A stretch of 64,000 nt of DNA from positions 60,001 to 124,000 of the forward strand of contig JAJEKV010000404.1 of NCBI GenBank assembly GCA_021234155.1, in the 5' to 3' direction. A model generated the notes under the pieces. That model saw nothing but the letters and a program-made list of their open reading frames with translations. It did not search any database and was not told the DNA's origin. Positions 23,180 through 37,000 of the stretch are shown here, one piece after another; within the stretch, counting starts at the first letter, position 1, and each line of letters starts with the position of its first letter. Origin of the DNA: Isoetes taiwanensis. Lineage: Eukaryota; Streptophyta; Lycopodiopsida; Isoetales; Isoetaceae. The position numbers and the translations under genes are program-made.

Positions 23180-24100
23180 CACGGGAAATGGCAAGCAAGG
23201 CACATATTGGGATTATCGGAATTAAGGCGGGTTCGAAGATGGATTGCTCCATAGAAGACCTTTTTACGGTATACATCAATGCGACTTGAGCCAAGCCTTG
23301 ATCCATTTTTTATTATACGGGAGTGCTTAGCGAGGGACTTAGAAGGGGGAAAAAGATTGAGTGAGGAAGCTCCATCTTGAGCATCCTCAACCATCTGGTG
23401 ACATTTGTTGATGTAGTGTGCGATCAAGATCGAGATGGGATGCTTGATTTTATCATAGCAAGCTCTGTGAAAATATTTAGCGCGACTAAAGGCCGGAGCC
23501 ACCTTTTCGATGTTCATAGTGCCTAGACCTCCATCTTTTTTTGTTTGCAACATTCCTCCATAGAAATTGGGTGCCAGCATCTCCTGTTTTGACCACATGC
23601 AATAAACCTGCCAATAATGCTTTGAAGTTTGTTAGTGACCTTTTTGGGTGCCAGAATTACCGAGGATTGATAGACCTAAGAAGAGGAGACCACAAAGTTG
23701 GCAATTATGGCTCTTCCATTTTTAGAAAGATACTTGGAGTTCAGGAAGTCAACCTTTTTATAGAATTTCTCAATAATATCATTCCACAAATCAAAAGCAT
23801 TACTTCTAATGGCAAAGGGGATCCCTAAAATTTTAGATTTAGTACAAGGGGTGTAATACTTACAACCAAAGAGGCCAGCTGCTTGAGTACCCTTATCAAT
23901 CTCCCTAGATTGAATGGCTGATTTAAGTGAATTAATTCTGCACCCCGAGGCTTGACCGAATTCCTGAAGGATATGCTGAGTGTTGATGATGGAGTTGTGA
24001 TCCATTGAGGTAAGAATGAAGGTGTCGTCAGCAAAATGTCCATTGAGAATTTGGTCCACCTAGTTTTCTGGAAGCTGAAGGCCTTTAACAAAAGGAACAT
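23180..24100 (-). pseudogene. LINE reverse transcriptase fragment, minus strand
   Basis: Reading the minus strand from 24100 down, the catalytic-core FADDTFIL appears first (about 24030), followed by the thumb region with SKILGIPFAIRSNAFDLW, KVDFLNSKYLSKNGRAIIAN and GGLGTMNIEKVAPAFSRA. These are typical of plant L1-type LINE ORF2. The frame breaks between 23676 and 23598. Parts before the FADD motif (endonuclease and fingers) are missing. A related fragment in the opposite orientation lies at 25738-26720. Confidence 0.85.
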
Positions 24101-24339
24101 ATATTATCATTGTTTCTTATTTCCAATTTCAAGGCTCGCAATTCGGCAAGCATGGACCGCATGTACATCACACCCAATGGGACATGTTCAATTCCTAGAG
24201 GGCGCTTTAATTTCCTTATTTGAATTTGAATTTCATATTTAAATGTGAGTTCAATATTTAGACGTTAGACTATGATGACCTTGCAATTTTTAGATTGTTG
24301 ATTTTCCTTATCAACAATCTTATCTTAGCATTAGAATTA

Positions 24340-24505
24340 TCTTATCTTATTCTTGGTAGCCTTTTAATATTTGGTTATTGTGTTTGGTGATGGGGCCTAG
24401 TCCCGGGTTTTAGATAATTTTTGCCCTTGCATATGCCGTCCATAACCCGTTGGGTTTTAAAGGTGGGCGTAAAAAATTCATCTTATCTTATCTTATCTTA
24501 TCTTA
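24340..24505 (+). repeat. Putative retroelement 3' end with (TCTTA)n tail
   Basis: A stretch containing GGGCCTAGTCCCGGGTTTTAG and a CCCGTTGGGTTTTAAAGGTGGGCG-like segment ends in four to five TCTTA units at 24481-24505. Plant LINEs and LINE-mobilised SINEs often end in such short repeats. No ORF is present. A related TCTTATCTTATTCTTGG stretch precedes it at about 24340. Confidence 0.45.
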
Positions 24506-25735
24506 ATGTGACTATCAAACCATCATTTCTTTGACATTTTCTCCTGTATTTGCCAGGCATGGCATATGTTTTTCAATAATGTACTTTGTAAGACTCGTTT
24601 TGACCATTGTGGATTTTTCAAATTCCTTATATTTGGCAACCAGGACGTATATGGTTAACAAAGTATTCATTTGAAACCTTGTATTTTTAAACGATGCACC
24701 TTGGACTACCTCAGTCGTTGGTTTTGTCCATCCTATGGCCTAGATCGTATGTTGGGTCCTCTGGGTGCCTTTTGTTTCAATTATGGTCATTTATGACTGG
24801 GGGCAACTATGATTCTGAAATATGGAATATAAGCTTGCCAATGATTTTGAAATATGGAATATAGGCTCACCAATGATTTTGGAATATGAAATATCGAAAC
24901 TTATCTCTATACAAGTTCGCCTAAGGTATTAGATTTTGAGACAAAGACTCGAGCCTTTACCAGAATAATTTAATATCCTAATAAGAATGATTTAACCAAT
25001 CCAACCAACAAATGCGTCATTTCTCTATTGAATCTTTTTTTTTTTTTTTTTTTTTTTTGGTTCTAATAATAACTTGTTAAATTAGGGGTATGAGGGATAG
25101 TGATTTCTGCATCTATATTAAATCCCCATGGAACCCCCTGTTATTGTGCTACATATATACTTCTATATATAAAAATTTGACTTGTACACAACCTAGGGCA
25201 ACCAGGCAGCGTTTGACCATTTGATTTATGCTTTCATCGTACATATAGACATTTGGTATTTTGAGATTAGAGCTTCCCAGACAATAGTCCAGATTGCTTG
25301 ATTTCCAACATATGCCAAGTTATTCTCCTGACCAGTAGTCATAGCCATAAAGTAGGATATAGCGATAAAGCTTTATCATAGTTAAGAAGAAAATATAAGT
25401 TAAAATATATTCAACTTATATCTCCATCATAGTTGTTAAGAATAATTTCTAGGTGTGTAGCTTATATATGACAAAATGTGAGCATCGTATCCTAGAAATT
25501 GCTCAAAATATGAAATGTATGATACTGCAACATTCATTAAATGTAATCCACTTTAGCGATACCGAGGATATTTAATTTCAAGAATATAGTTTGGTGCAAT
25601 AGAATTTTGTACAACATTTTAGAAACTAGAGGATAAAGCGCTGGATCTGTGTATATATAGTACCCAAATAACGTAGTGGGAGAGAGAACATGTTTGACAT
25701 ACATTAATATTACGTGTGGCACTTCTAAAATTGGG
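24506..25735. other. AT-rich DNA with a T-tract
   Basis: No gene seen. A T-run of about 30 bases lies at 25027-25059. The segment AATATGGAATATA is duplicated near 24820 and 24853. Confidence 0.5.
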
Positions 25736-25737
25736 TA

Positions 25738-26720
25738 TCACAAAGGCCTTCGACATGGTGAATAAAAACTTCTTGGAGGCTGCAAAAAACTTTCAATGCG
25801 AAGTCCGTCAAGCTTTTTCTCGCCATCTTCCACAGCTCGCCATCTTTTGCTCTTATTAAGAACAAATGCAGTCCTTTCTTCAACATCAAAAGAGGAGTCA
25901 ATCAAGGCTGTCACTTGGCTCCCTTTCTCTTCATCATAATCATGAAAGCTCTTTATGAAAAATTTCAGAGAGTCAAAGATATTGGTTTCATAACAGGTTT
26001 GAATTTGTCAATTAATTGAACTGACCAATTTCTTAATGGGCATTTTGCAGATAACATTCTCCTCATCTTATGGATCATGACTCAATTTCCTACATCAAAC
26101 TCATCTCACAGAGCTTTGGTGGTTGTTACGCTTGCAAGATGAATCACCTTGCCAAGCCTAAGCTCACTGCCCATAACCAAGCCATGAAGAAACAAGTTGT
26201 TATCCTTCTTGGCTGTAAGTTCAACCCCGCTCATATGCATTCCCAAATGCTTGACATTCCTTTTGCCATTCGGGTCAATGCAGTTGCTTTTGGTCTGACG
26301 TAATAAATAATTCTACATCAAAGTAGATATCCTTAATTAAAGTACTTATCTAAAGCAAGAACAGTTGTTCTGAGGAACTTTGTAATTGCCTTCACCCATG
26401 TCTACTAGTCCTCCTTTATTATGGCTCCCATGAAAGTTTATAGCATGTTATAGGCATCCTCGACAGATTTGTCTCTTGTAGTAAGAATATAAGATTTTGG
26501 ACCTCTATGTTGATGGAGGAGTGTTGCAAGCCCAAAAATATGAGTGGATTTGGTATCATCAATGTTGAGAAGCATGCAACTGCTCTTGTAGCAAAGGACC
26601 TCTTCAAAGCTATAACTGATAATATTGAGCATCTCGCGAGCCCCCGAAGAGCAAGAGGAACTTTTGAATTCTATGAAAGAGTTTTGGGAGCTAGGATGTA
26701 TGCCAGTTATATATGACCAG
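25738..26720 (+). pseudogene. LINE reverse transcriptase fragment, plus strand
   Basis: Contains KAFDMVNKNFLEA near 25745, RGVNQGCHLAPFLFII near 25890-25935 (the conserved G-x3-QG-x-PLSP-x-LF motif in degraded form), FADNILLIL near 26045-26070 (third residue of the FADD box changed), MLDIPFAIRVNA near 26250, and GFGIINVEKHATALVAKDL near 26540. Several frame breaks and a stop before FADN mark it as dead. It is homologous to the minus-strand fragment at 23180-24100 but not a simple inverted copy, since it starts earlier in the protein. Confidence 0.85.
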
Positions 26721-28290
26721 GCAGAATAGCATAAGATCTTCCTTCAGGCAGGCTCAACAACGCTTTTTAGCTTTCCTCAAGATCTGGCACGAACTATTTA
26801 GTGTCCCCAAAAGCTGGGTGGGGCGAGGATCTCACTCGACACTTTCAGTTGATTTCGACATCTATTTTTGAGGACTAGCCAAATCCGAATTGCGAGATTC
26901 TAAAGTTTTCTCAACTAGTTCAGAAACCACACGTTTCTCTGGATCGTCATAATATACTTCCATATATCCACTTGAAAGAGGGTCTTTTCATGATGGGTGA
27001 GAGGCTCAAAACCATGATCTATTGATTTATGGCCTGATCGATCGTCATCAAATACTATATTTCTAAATAAAAGCTCATGGTTGGAATGCGAAGATATATC
27101 TTCCAGATGTTGTCTTCTTCGATTTCAAGACCTTTCAAATATGCGTCCCCATAGTAGGAAGTGCATCGGAGTTTGGTTGCAAGTAAGAGATATGTTTTAA
27201 TGGAATAAAGATATTTCCCTATCCAAACTATTTTATGGAATTCTTACTTGTTGGAGAAAAATAGTAGAGATTGCCTTGTTATTATTTTCCCAACAAAGAT
27301 AAATTGTGGCACTGTAAAGACCCTTATCTTATCTCTGGTCCCTTTGATTCAGACAATCCCATCCCCTTTTGCATTTGATCATCAACAATGAAAATGATGC
27401 AAGCAGGGCTCTCTATAATGCCATCTTGGAATACTTATCTTAATCCTTGTACAATCATAGCAATCTCCCTTGGCAGCACAAAGGCTTGTTTAATTTTAAG
27501 GTCAAGCATATCTTGGAATACTTATCTTAATCCTCGTAAAATCATAGCAATCTCCCTTGGCTGCACAAAGGCTTGTTTAATTTTAAGGTCAAGCATGCTT
27601 ATAAGCATCTTAAGAAGCATCAACAAATATCTACGTGTGCCATTTTTCTTGATTTGTTTGTCTTATTCAATTCAAACTCAATTTTTGGAAAAAAAATGGT
27701 GAATTTTTTTGTGTTTGATCTAAAATTCGTTGTTCTAGTCTGCTGGCCTTGTAGAGGGCCAGTGTAAATTGATTTCCTGATTCTCTGATCATTATATGCA
27801 TATAAATTCTTTCACAATCCTCAAATTGACTTGTGGTTATCTTCAAGGTTCTTTTCCTGATTTGTGGTTCAATCTCATTTGTAACAGTTTCTTCCTGGAT
27901 TCGCTCTTCATACCTGAATACACGTTTATACCAAACACTGAAGAATTTGAGGTAGAAATTATTGATCCTTGGCTTCAAGAATTCACAGGCTGCTCGAATA
28001 TTTTTGCTATATGGTATCTTCCATGTATATTGTGACTGGACAGACGAGAAAATTACTGTCAATATTTATTCGAAATGATCGTTGGAAGTTTTAGTTCCAG
28101 TTCGATCGAAGCAGATTTGACTTTTCTCGATCAAAAAAATCAATTAAGGCTTTTTCCTGCTTTTCCTTTTTCTTTGACCAAATTTTATGTCCCGTTGCTT
28201 TTCCCTTGCTATTTTCTGATTTTTCTGCCTGTCTTTACGTCTTCATTATGGCTCCCTAATTTACGCTAAATGGAGAAAATTTAGCCATTC
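26721..28290. other. LINE flank and unassigned DNA
   Basis: 26721-27390 may be the decayed C-terminal end of the preceding LINE; no zf-RVT motif is clear. From 27600 to 28290 there are open frames on both strands without recognisable domains. Confidence 0.35.
27423..27596 (+). repeat. 87-bp tandem duplication
   Basis: The segment beginning ATCTTGGAATACTTATCTTA at 27423 is repeated directly at 27510. The two copies differ at only about three positions, so the duplication looks recent compared with the decayed DNA around it. Confidence 0.92.
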
Positions 28291-28294
28291 TTCA

Positions 28295-29856
28295 ACACTT
28301 CGCCAAGGAAGTCGTATTTAATTAAAGTGGGACAAATCTTGAATTTTGGGACTCGGACTGAAAATGGGACTCACACACCATAAAAGAAATTTCTGAATTG
28401 ATTGCTTGAATAGAATTACACATGACACACATAGAATTGGGTTACTTGTTTTCCTCATAAATTTTACAAACCACTAGTTGAGATAGTTTTCAAACTTCTC
28501 AATATTATGTGCCCTCATACAATGATATAGCATGGAGGTTGCTCATGGCCTTGTCCATCTCCCTTCTTGGGATCTTGTGTGTGTTGTCCTTTGCAACGTG
28601 AGAACTTGGATATGACCATACCACACACTCCACCAATTCCCTCCTTTGAGGGTCGGCATAATTTGCCCTCCACTTCTTCTCCCGGCCGGTCGGTGTATTG
28701 CTCCTTCAAGTTGCCCTTCTTGTGTCTCCCAATGGGCTCCCAATATTGAATTTGGAATCGGGGCATAACTCCTCTCCATCGGGCATAGTGGTGGTTACAT
28801 CCGAGAGAGTGCCACCCCCTAACCATATTGGGCCAGTCCTCATCATCGGGCCTTACTAGCACAAAGTATCCTTCCTTGATGTCCTCAAAGGGGATCCCAC
28901 TCGGGAAGATCAAACCACTTCGGCTTTGAGGCCTTACTTCCCACAAACCACTTGGAACCCTTGTTGGGACCCAAGTGAGCATTCTTAAACGTGCTTGCAC
29001 CTTGAGAACCCTCCCATCTTGACTCACGGCAAGAATCCGTCTCTTAGCTCCCTCCCACACATGGGCATTCGGTTTCCAAGCATGTCACAACTTTCTCCCG
29101 ATTACTTGATTAGGGAGTCCATTTGATTTTTCTTAAGAGTGGAGGTGTGCTTTCCATTTGAACATCATCCCGGTGTGTTATGTAATCCTTGATGCCCTTC
29201 ACCCGGTTGGCTAGAGTCTTTGGGTATCTTGAAGGGAGGTAGTGGTTTTGGTTGCCCTTTAGGAATGAGAACTTCACCGTGACACCCCTTTGCCACAACT
29301 TCGATACCTTGTCTGGGCATCCACAACTTGTCACCTGGTCTCCACTTATATTGCATGATTGGTATTCCATCCCTAACCCAAAACTTGCCGGGAAGTGGCT
29401 TTGTGTGTCTGTCAAGCTGGTCCTTACCATCTAGCAAAGTATCCTTCTACAAATGATTTCCAATCGCAACCTCATCCATCAAAGCCATTGGGTTGGGGTC
29501 AATGCGACTCTCAAACACATCCATTAGTTAGGGGAGAGTGGTCACGTTTTTCTCTCTTGAGCTTGGTGGAGAAAGTTCAAAGAATCCATCTATATCATCA
29601 TGCGTATGCCCAATCATCATGAATCCCACTTTCACAACTTTGAATACTCCCCACTTCTTTGTCAAGTATGACATTGCCCCCAAACATCCATCTATTCTTG
29701 TTTTCTTTCCATGGTTGTCAAGCCCGAACACATAGCTCCTCGAGGCGGTGATTTCTCAAGTAAGGGAAATCATCCCAAGTCCTCCTTGATTCACTAGACA
29801 CCTTGGATGTGAGCTTTTTTATCTGCCTTTGGTAACAAAGCGGTTGATCATCCATT
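28295..29856 (-). pseudogene. DUF7869-like repeat protein, copy 1, truncated
   Basis: On the minus strand the order is LGAMSYLTKKWGVFKVVKVG, then MIGHTHDDIDGFFE near 29610, then IDPNPMALMDEV near 29480 (in another frame), then a C-terminal part with WMPRQGIEVVAKGCHGE. The GHTH-[ED]-DID-x-FF box preceded by an LDNHGKKTR segment is the signature I associate with DUF7869-type proteins, a family found in many repeated, transposon-like eukaryotic genes; the enzyme activity is not established. At its N-terminal side it is cut at 29856 by a (TAA)n tract. Frame breaks occur near 29440 and 29110. A longer copy lies at 57780-60480. Confidence 0.62.
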
Positions 29857-31190
<1,334 letters not shown>

Positions 31191-31192
31191 TA

Positions 31193-31312
31193 ATATTTCT
31201 AGGCTTTTCAATGCCAAGAATCCAGATCTGCTGAAAAAATTGATTCTATTAAATATTTCTAGGCTTTTCAATGCCAAGAATCCAGATCTGCTGAAAAAAT
31301 TGATTCTATTAA
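31193..31312 (+). repeat. Perfect 60-bp tandem duplication
   Basis: 31201-31260 and 31261-31312 begin with AGGCTTTTCAATGCCAAGAA and are identical over the 52 bases compared, with the shared ATATTTCT preceding both. The absence of differences makes this either a very recent duplication or an assembly artefact. Confidence 0.97.
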
Positions 31313-31354
31313 ATTCACCAAAAAACCATCTACGAGGTTGAGAGTGCGTCTCTT

Positions 31355-31702
31355 TCTTTCTTTCTTTCTTTCTTTTCTATTCGATAAACTATATAGATAG
31401 ATAGTACTTTTTATTTCAGATAGAATGAAGATAGAGAGAGAAGAGAAATAGCTAGAGAATAGATAGAGATAAGCGAGTAGATATATATGGAGAAAATAGA
31501 AGAGAAAATGAAGATAGAGAGAGAAGAGAAAGAGCCAGAGAATAGAGAATAGATAGAGAATGAAGAGATAGAGAGAGATAAGAGAGTAGAGATATATAAA
31601 GAAAATAAAATAGATAGAGAGAGAGAATGGAATGAAGAGATAGAGGGAGAGATAGAATAGAGGAAATAGAGAGAGAATAAAGCCCGAAGATATAGAGAAC
31701 AA

Positions 31703-31788
<86 letters not shown>
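31355..31788. repeat. Simple-sequence block: (TTTC)n, AGAT-rich, (GA)n
   Basis: A TTTC tetranucleotide run at about 31352-31376 is followed by 300 bases of irregular AGATAGAGA-type sequence and then by a pure (GA)n tract at 31712-31788. Long minus-strand Ser/Leu-rich frames here are by-products. Confidence 0.97.
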
Positions 31789-31790
<2 letters not shown>

Positions 31791-33600
31791 TGGACTTGGG
31801 CATGGGATAAGATACTTCATCCTAAAAGTCAACAAGTACCTTTGGCCATTTATCCCAGTACATGAACAAAGTTATAAAGCCAAGCTTTTCATCTAGCATC
31901 AAGCTGGTCCGGGAGGTGCAGCTAATGTAAAGTCTATATATGGCATGTGCGTGCACAAGGTTAAAGAAAAAGGCCCTTATACTGTTAAAAAACACCGAAA
32001 AAACCCCTTTATACAAAACTTTCTAGAAACTCTAGATATACCCCCTACCATATATGCACACTTTTTGTATAAATTCTTTGAAACCCCTTACCATATCTGT
32101 AAAATCAGTTATTTCAATTGAATTAGACCCCCTACCATATTCTTACAATTAGTTTCTAGACTAGAAAAAGTGCCCAGCGTTGCTGGGCTTTTCACAGGGC
32201 ATAATTTCAAAAACTAATAAAGATGATGGACATAAGATTAGAACATCTAAAGAAAAGCAGTGCAAAAAGTCTAGAACTATTAATATTTGATATTTTCATA
32301 ATGTATAAAGGTAATTAATGCATAGTCTAGCTTTTTTTAAGCCCTTCATTCATCTCCTAATAGATTGTTGCTTGTATGGAATCTCCAGCATCCAGCTATT
32401 ATTTGTTGGTGTTAGAACGTAAATAAACATTAAAGTTTGAACCTTAAAAGATGCATGTCGAACCATTGAATAATGGGATTCTACCTTCATTTGTCTTGCA
32501 CCTCCATTGTGTAAGATATTTATCTTGTGTGTAATGATCTAGAAGTATTTCTTTTCTTTATATGCTATGTGGCAAGTTATAAGTTGGGCCTCTATTCCCA
32601 AGAGTTATGGAAGAGGTTTCAAGGACTTGCTAGAATCTACGCTAAATTCTTATTGTTCGATTAGGCAAGGGACGAGGAATTTGTTTTGGTATTTTTATTG
32701 GATTGCATGGTTGGGCAATATTCGATTTATAAGATTGTCGATGGTGGAGATTGGGGTGTCAATTAAGCATAATCTTAGATGTGAAATATGTAACTTTCGA
32801 AATCAATTGCGGACATGTTCGAGAGAATCTTACATATGTGGAATAAGTAACTCAATAAATTCATTTGTAGACATGATGCAATAGAAATACTATATAGTTG
32901 CACATTAGTGTTTTGATCTTTTGTAGCAATGTGTTTTGGAGAGAGTGGCTAAGACTTACTCTCCTTCCTTCTTTTCTATATATACCTTTTAATATTCCCT
33001 TTTTTCCCTTTCACAATGAGGGGGTGGTTGGTTTTCTCAACTTAATGATATTATTACAATATTGCAAACGATGGTTGGTTTTCTCAACTTTACGATATTA
33101 TTACAATATTGCAAATAGAATAGAATGAGAATGAAAATGAGAATGATTTTTTATCGTCCACTGAGGCCATTACAAAATTGAACCCCGAGCTATCATTACA
33201 ACATTGAACCCCAAGGTGACCTTTGTTTTTAGCGGTGGGAGCAAAGCCTAGTCAAATAGTCAATATGTAGAAAACCGCCCTAAGTCATGTAGGTTTGAGG
33301 GGTGATTAGGCTCATAAGCCTCGACTTGCCGAATGGTTATCTTGAAATGCTGGCTTGGTTAGTATTTTTTTTTTTTTTTCTTTCTTTTATTACAACATTG
33401 AAATAGGAGACACCCACACTTGGTTGGTTGTTTTCACTTTGGCATATACTATCATTACATATGTAGGGGATCCAGATTGTCAAAATGCTTAACTCAAAGT
33501 TAAGTGATTATCATACATAGTTATCCCCAACTGTCCACATAAACGATTAATCATTTCTGTCCACTTATGTTTGAGATTCAACTTCTCGTTTCAATTATCT
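31789..33600. other. Intergenic DNA with small repeats
   Basis: No gene recognised. A CCCCCTACCATAT-like motif recurs three times between 32040 and 32145. A 17-base perfect hairpin lies at 32172-32188. A 48-bp direct repeat (core GGTTGGTTTTCTCAACTT) occupies about 33025-33121. The minus strand at about 33170-33110 reads GTGGACGATAAAAAATCATTC then CATTC repeats, like the retroelement tail at 57424-57480. Confidence 0.5.
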
Positions 33601-34017
33601 ATTTTGCCCATATCTCTTTGAGAATATCCCATTTGTTAGCCTGATCTACTCCTTTACCAACGAACTGCTGCTCCCTGCTTGTGTTTTTTGTATACATCAA
33701 GAGCCCAAATACACAGATTAAACACATGTAAAATCTAGAAGTAAAAATAACGCTATTCTGAATAACTTTAGGTACCCAAAAGTTATGCAGCCTGAGGTTC
33801 AATTTTATTCAACTTTCACCTCACCATCTATAAGCTCATGTACATAAACAACAAAGCTTGGATTGAAGTCAAGCAATGTTACTATATGCACCAGTTCCAG
33901 CCAGAATAAATTATGACCTGTCCATGTTTATAGCTTTGAACTGATATCTGTGTCCAGAACACCAAATATCCACATCTAAAAGTGCTTTACATTATTGTGC
34001 ATAGCAGTATTACAAAC

Positions 34018-37000
34018 CTTGATGCAGGGGTTTCCAGGGCTATGAATGTGCTGTATATTCCAAGATACCAATATAGACCTGAACTTTGATGGCAAATCTG
34101 GTGCACTGTGCACAATATGCGAATCATCAAAACAACTTGTTGAAGGGTACAACAACAATTGATTTCTCCCATGAGCGATCATTATTATGCAATTTGGCTA
34201 AGCATTATTATAAAAAGATCAAAGGCGTGATGAGCTGCTGTAACTGCTAAAGAGCTTAGCAGAGCTAGACTCTTGAGCCAATTGGGCATGCCATGAGGTG
34301 GTCAAGATAGGACTGTTATACCCTTACCATGATATACGACCATAAATATGAACATTAGCTTGACAACCCAGACAAAGTCCAAGATGCAAACAAGAGAAAA
34401 CGCCTCAAAATATGCCAGTTTTTAATAGTAGAGTCACATGCCATGTTTTAACAGTAGTGTTGTTTTGCAATGGGTTTTGCAAAACACCCTAATTATGACT
34501 TAATAGTGTGGAAACAATTTTAATCGCTGGGCAAGAGGTATGTCTACTTCAGCCTAGAATAAGGAGACCTTTTAGGAGTTCTTGGCCTGGAACTCAAATT
34601 TGACAGGATATTACAGCTGAAAAATATTCCTCAATATGAAAGAAGGATGCAATATTTTTAACAAACCTTTTCAATGAAGAAGTGGGGTACCACAACCCTT
34701 GGCATAAATATCTTTCTTCAGCATGATAGTCAGAGGGATAAAATATCGTGTCTATAGCAGGCCGATTGGATTCTTAACCCTAAAAATCAAAGATAAAATG
34801 GCAAGCATGAAAGCTAAAACTTATTGTTATTACCTCTGTAAAAGTGTTCACGTTGCAGAAGAAGCTTTCATTGCCCTCCTAAAATACACGGAATGGCTGA
34901 AAGCTTCGGTCTGCTGAAAGTATGCTGCACCTTCTCAGAGGCATGAAAATCTGGAGCGGATAGATGGTTTCTAGCACAATCGGAAGGAGCACTATGCCAA
35001 TTCAGGAGGCAACATTAGTAACGTGAAATGAGTCAGATTTGATATCAAAATGGAGGCGACAATTAGGCTGCCTCAGCCTTAAAGGCAACCATGTATCTAG
35101 CATTGAGTATCCCTGGTCATCTAAGTATACAAAATGAGTGCAGTTAAACAAAGACTGCAAGTACTTGAAGAAATAAAGGTTTTTATAGATCCAGTACAAA
35201 ATGGAAAAGAAAAAAAACAACTCCAGCCTTTCAAATTCAATGCTATATCTTTTTCATGTCCTAGTCTATGACAATATGATGTTTGTAAGGAATGCCAGCA
35301 TTCTGGGGGGCTTAACAAATTTAACACTTTTGAAGATGTCATTGCATCAGATTCATCTTCAGACTTCTTTCTTTCAAAACTTTTTTCACAATTTTTTGTT
35401 CTTCAACCAAAAGGACGAATATCACGTTCTCTAACTGCACTTCCAGACTTTCAAACTAATTCTTCATCACTGCTGAGCAAAAATGCCAACAATATATCGG
35501 TTTTGTTTGAAAATTTAGAATGCACTCAAGCAGGACAGCAAAATGTTTGTATTATTGAATATATAATTGAGAAATAAAGTGTGCATACCTATATTTATAT
35601 CAGGGAAAACACATGATGTTAAACAACTTGCATTGAAGCTGACAGCTGCCACACATTCAAGAAAGGCTACTCGTACAGGAGTGGACACTGAGATAGTACA
35701 CATCTATATTTATCTGATGTTTGCCCAAGGAAAAAAGCTACCCTCAGGCAATTCGCTTTGAAGCAGAGAGCCTCTTAGGTAGCATTGAGTCTACGTGGAA
35801 GTAATCCAAGGTGTAAATAAAATAAATCTTATGTACATGGTAAGCCCAACAAGGTTGGGAACCGAAGAGAGGAGATGCTACAAAGAAATGACTTGCATTG
35901 TAGTCGAGCAATACAAATCAGTAAGGATCTGGTGGTAAGATTATATGTTGGTACAACACTCATCTTATCTCATTGGAGAATATGGGGGTGTATGTCCTAG
36001 CGATTCCCTTGGCATTGCAAAGCCTTGTCTTTTGGAGATGCTCCATGTCACCAAGTTTCGTTTTTCTTCTACAAAAACAAAATGACAAAAAAAAATATTC
36101 ATGTTTCTCATTCTAATCAGAGAAAAATTGTAGCTTACCCCTTTTCATCTCTAGCTGCATTTGGAGTTCTTCTTTCCATTGTCTTTGGCGTTCACAAAAA
36201 CTACATAAAAGATGATGAAAGATGTAGAACAGAAACGAAGTCATTACAATCCTACCAACCCAGAAAAAACCAGAAAATTAATTAATATTACCTAGAAGAA
36301 GATGTGGCACAATGACCATCTTGGACAGTTCCCCTCCACTCCTTCAGTTTTTGGGATGGGACTTCCAAAAGAGGGGAGAAGCTAACACTCATGGCAGCAT
36401 CTCCTCCTGGACTTCAGAGCTCCGCATGAATAGACCGCTCACTCATGCTACTTCCTTTACTTGGCGACTTGCTACTTGTTATCAGCTGCCTTGTCTTTCC
36501 AGGACTTGAAGTTGCCACGTTTTCTGATCCTTCTTCTCTTACTACACGCCATATGCTGTTGAATTCCTCATACAAAGGAGTTTGAAGTTTCTTCAGTTCC
36601 AGAGCCTGCCAGAAGCTTCTAATCATTCTATAATGTATTAAATTCTTAGAAATTGTCAAAATGGTCAAACTTACCTTTTCATCTAGGAATGCTCGGACTA
36701 CAGCTATTTTGTATCATAAAATGCTGGATCAGGGTTTCGCAGACAGTTTTGGCTTTAGAAAAAAGCCAACATACTGACATTTAGACTCCATTATACCCGG
36801 CCACAAATTTTCAACTTAACCTTCAACTTAATATGGAAAACAAATGTCAAGGAAAAATAGCATTGCAGATCTGTTCATTTTTACTCAAGAGTAATGGCTA
36901 AAGCTTATTATTATACCTCTATGCACAATCAGTCAGAAGCAAGGGACTTCATTTTATGCGTGGATGGAGCTACTTATAATTGTATGCCTAAAAATTTAAG

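Noticed and set aside
31268-31835. Ser/Leu-rich minus-strand proteins
   Set aside because: They arise from AGAT/GA simple sequence.
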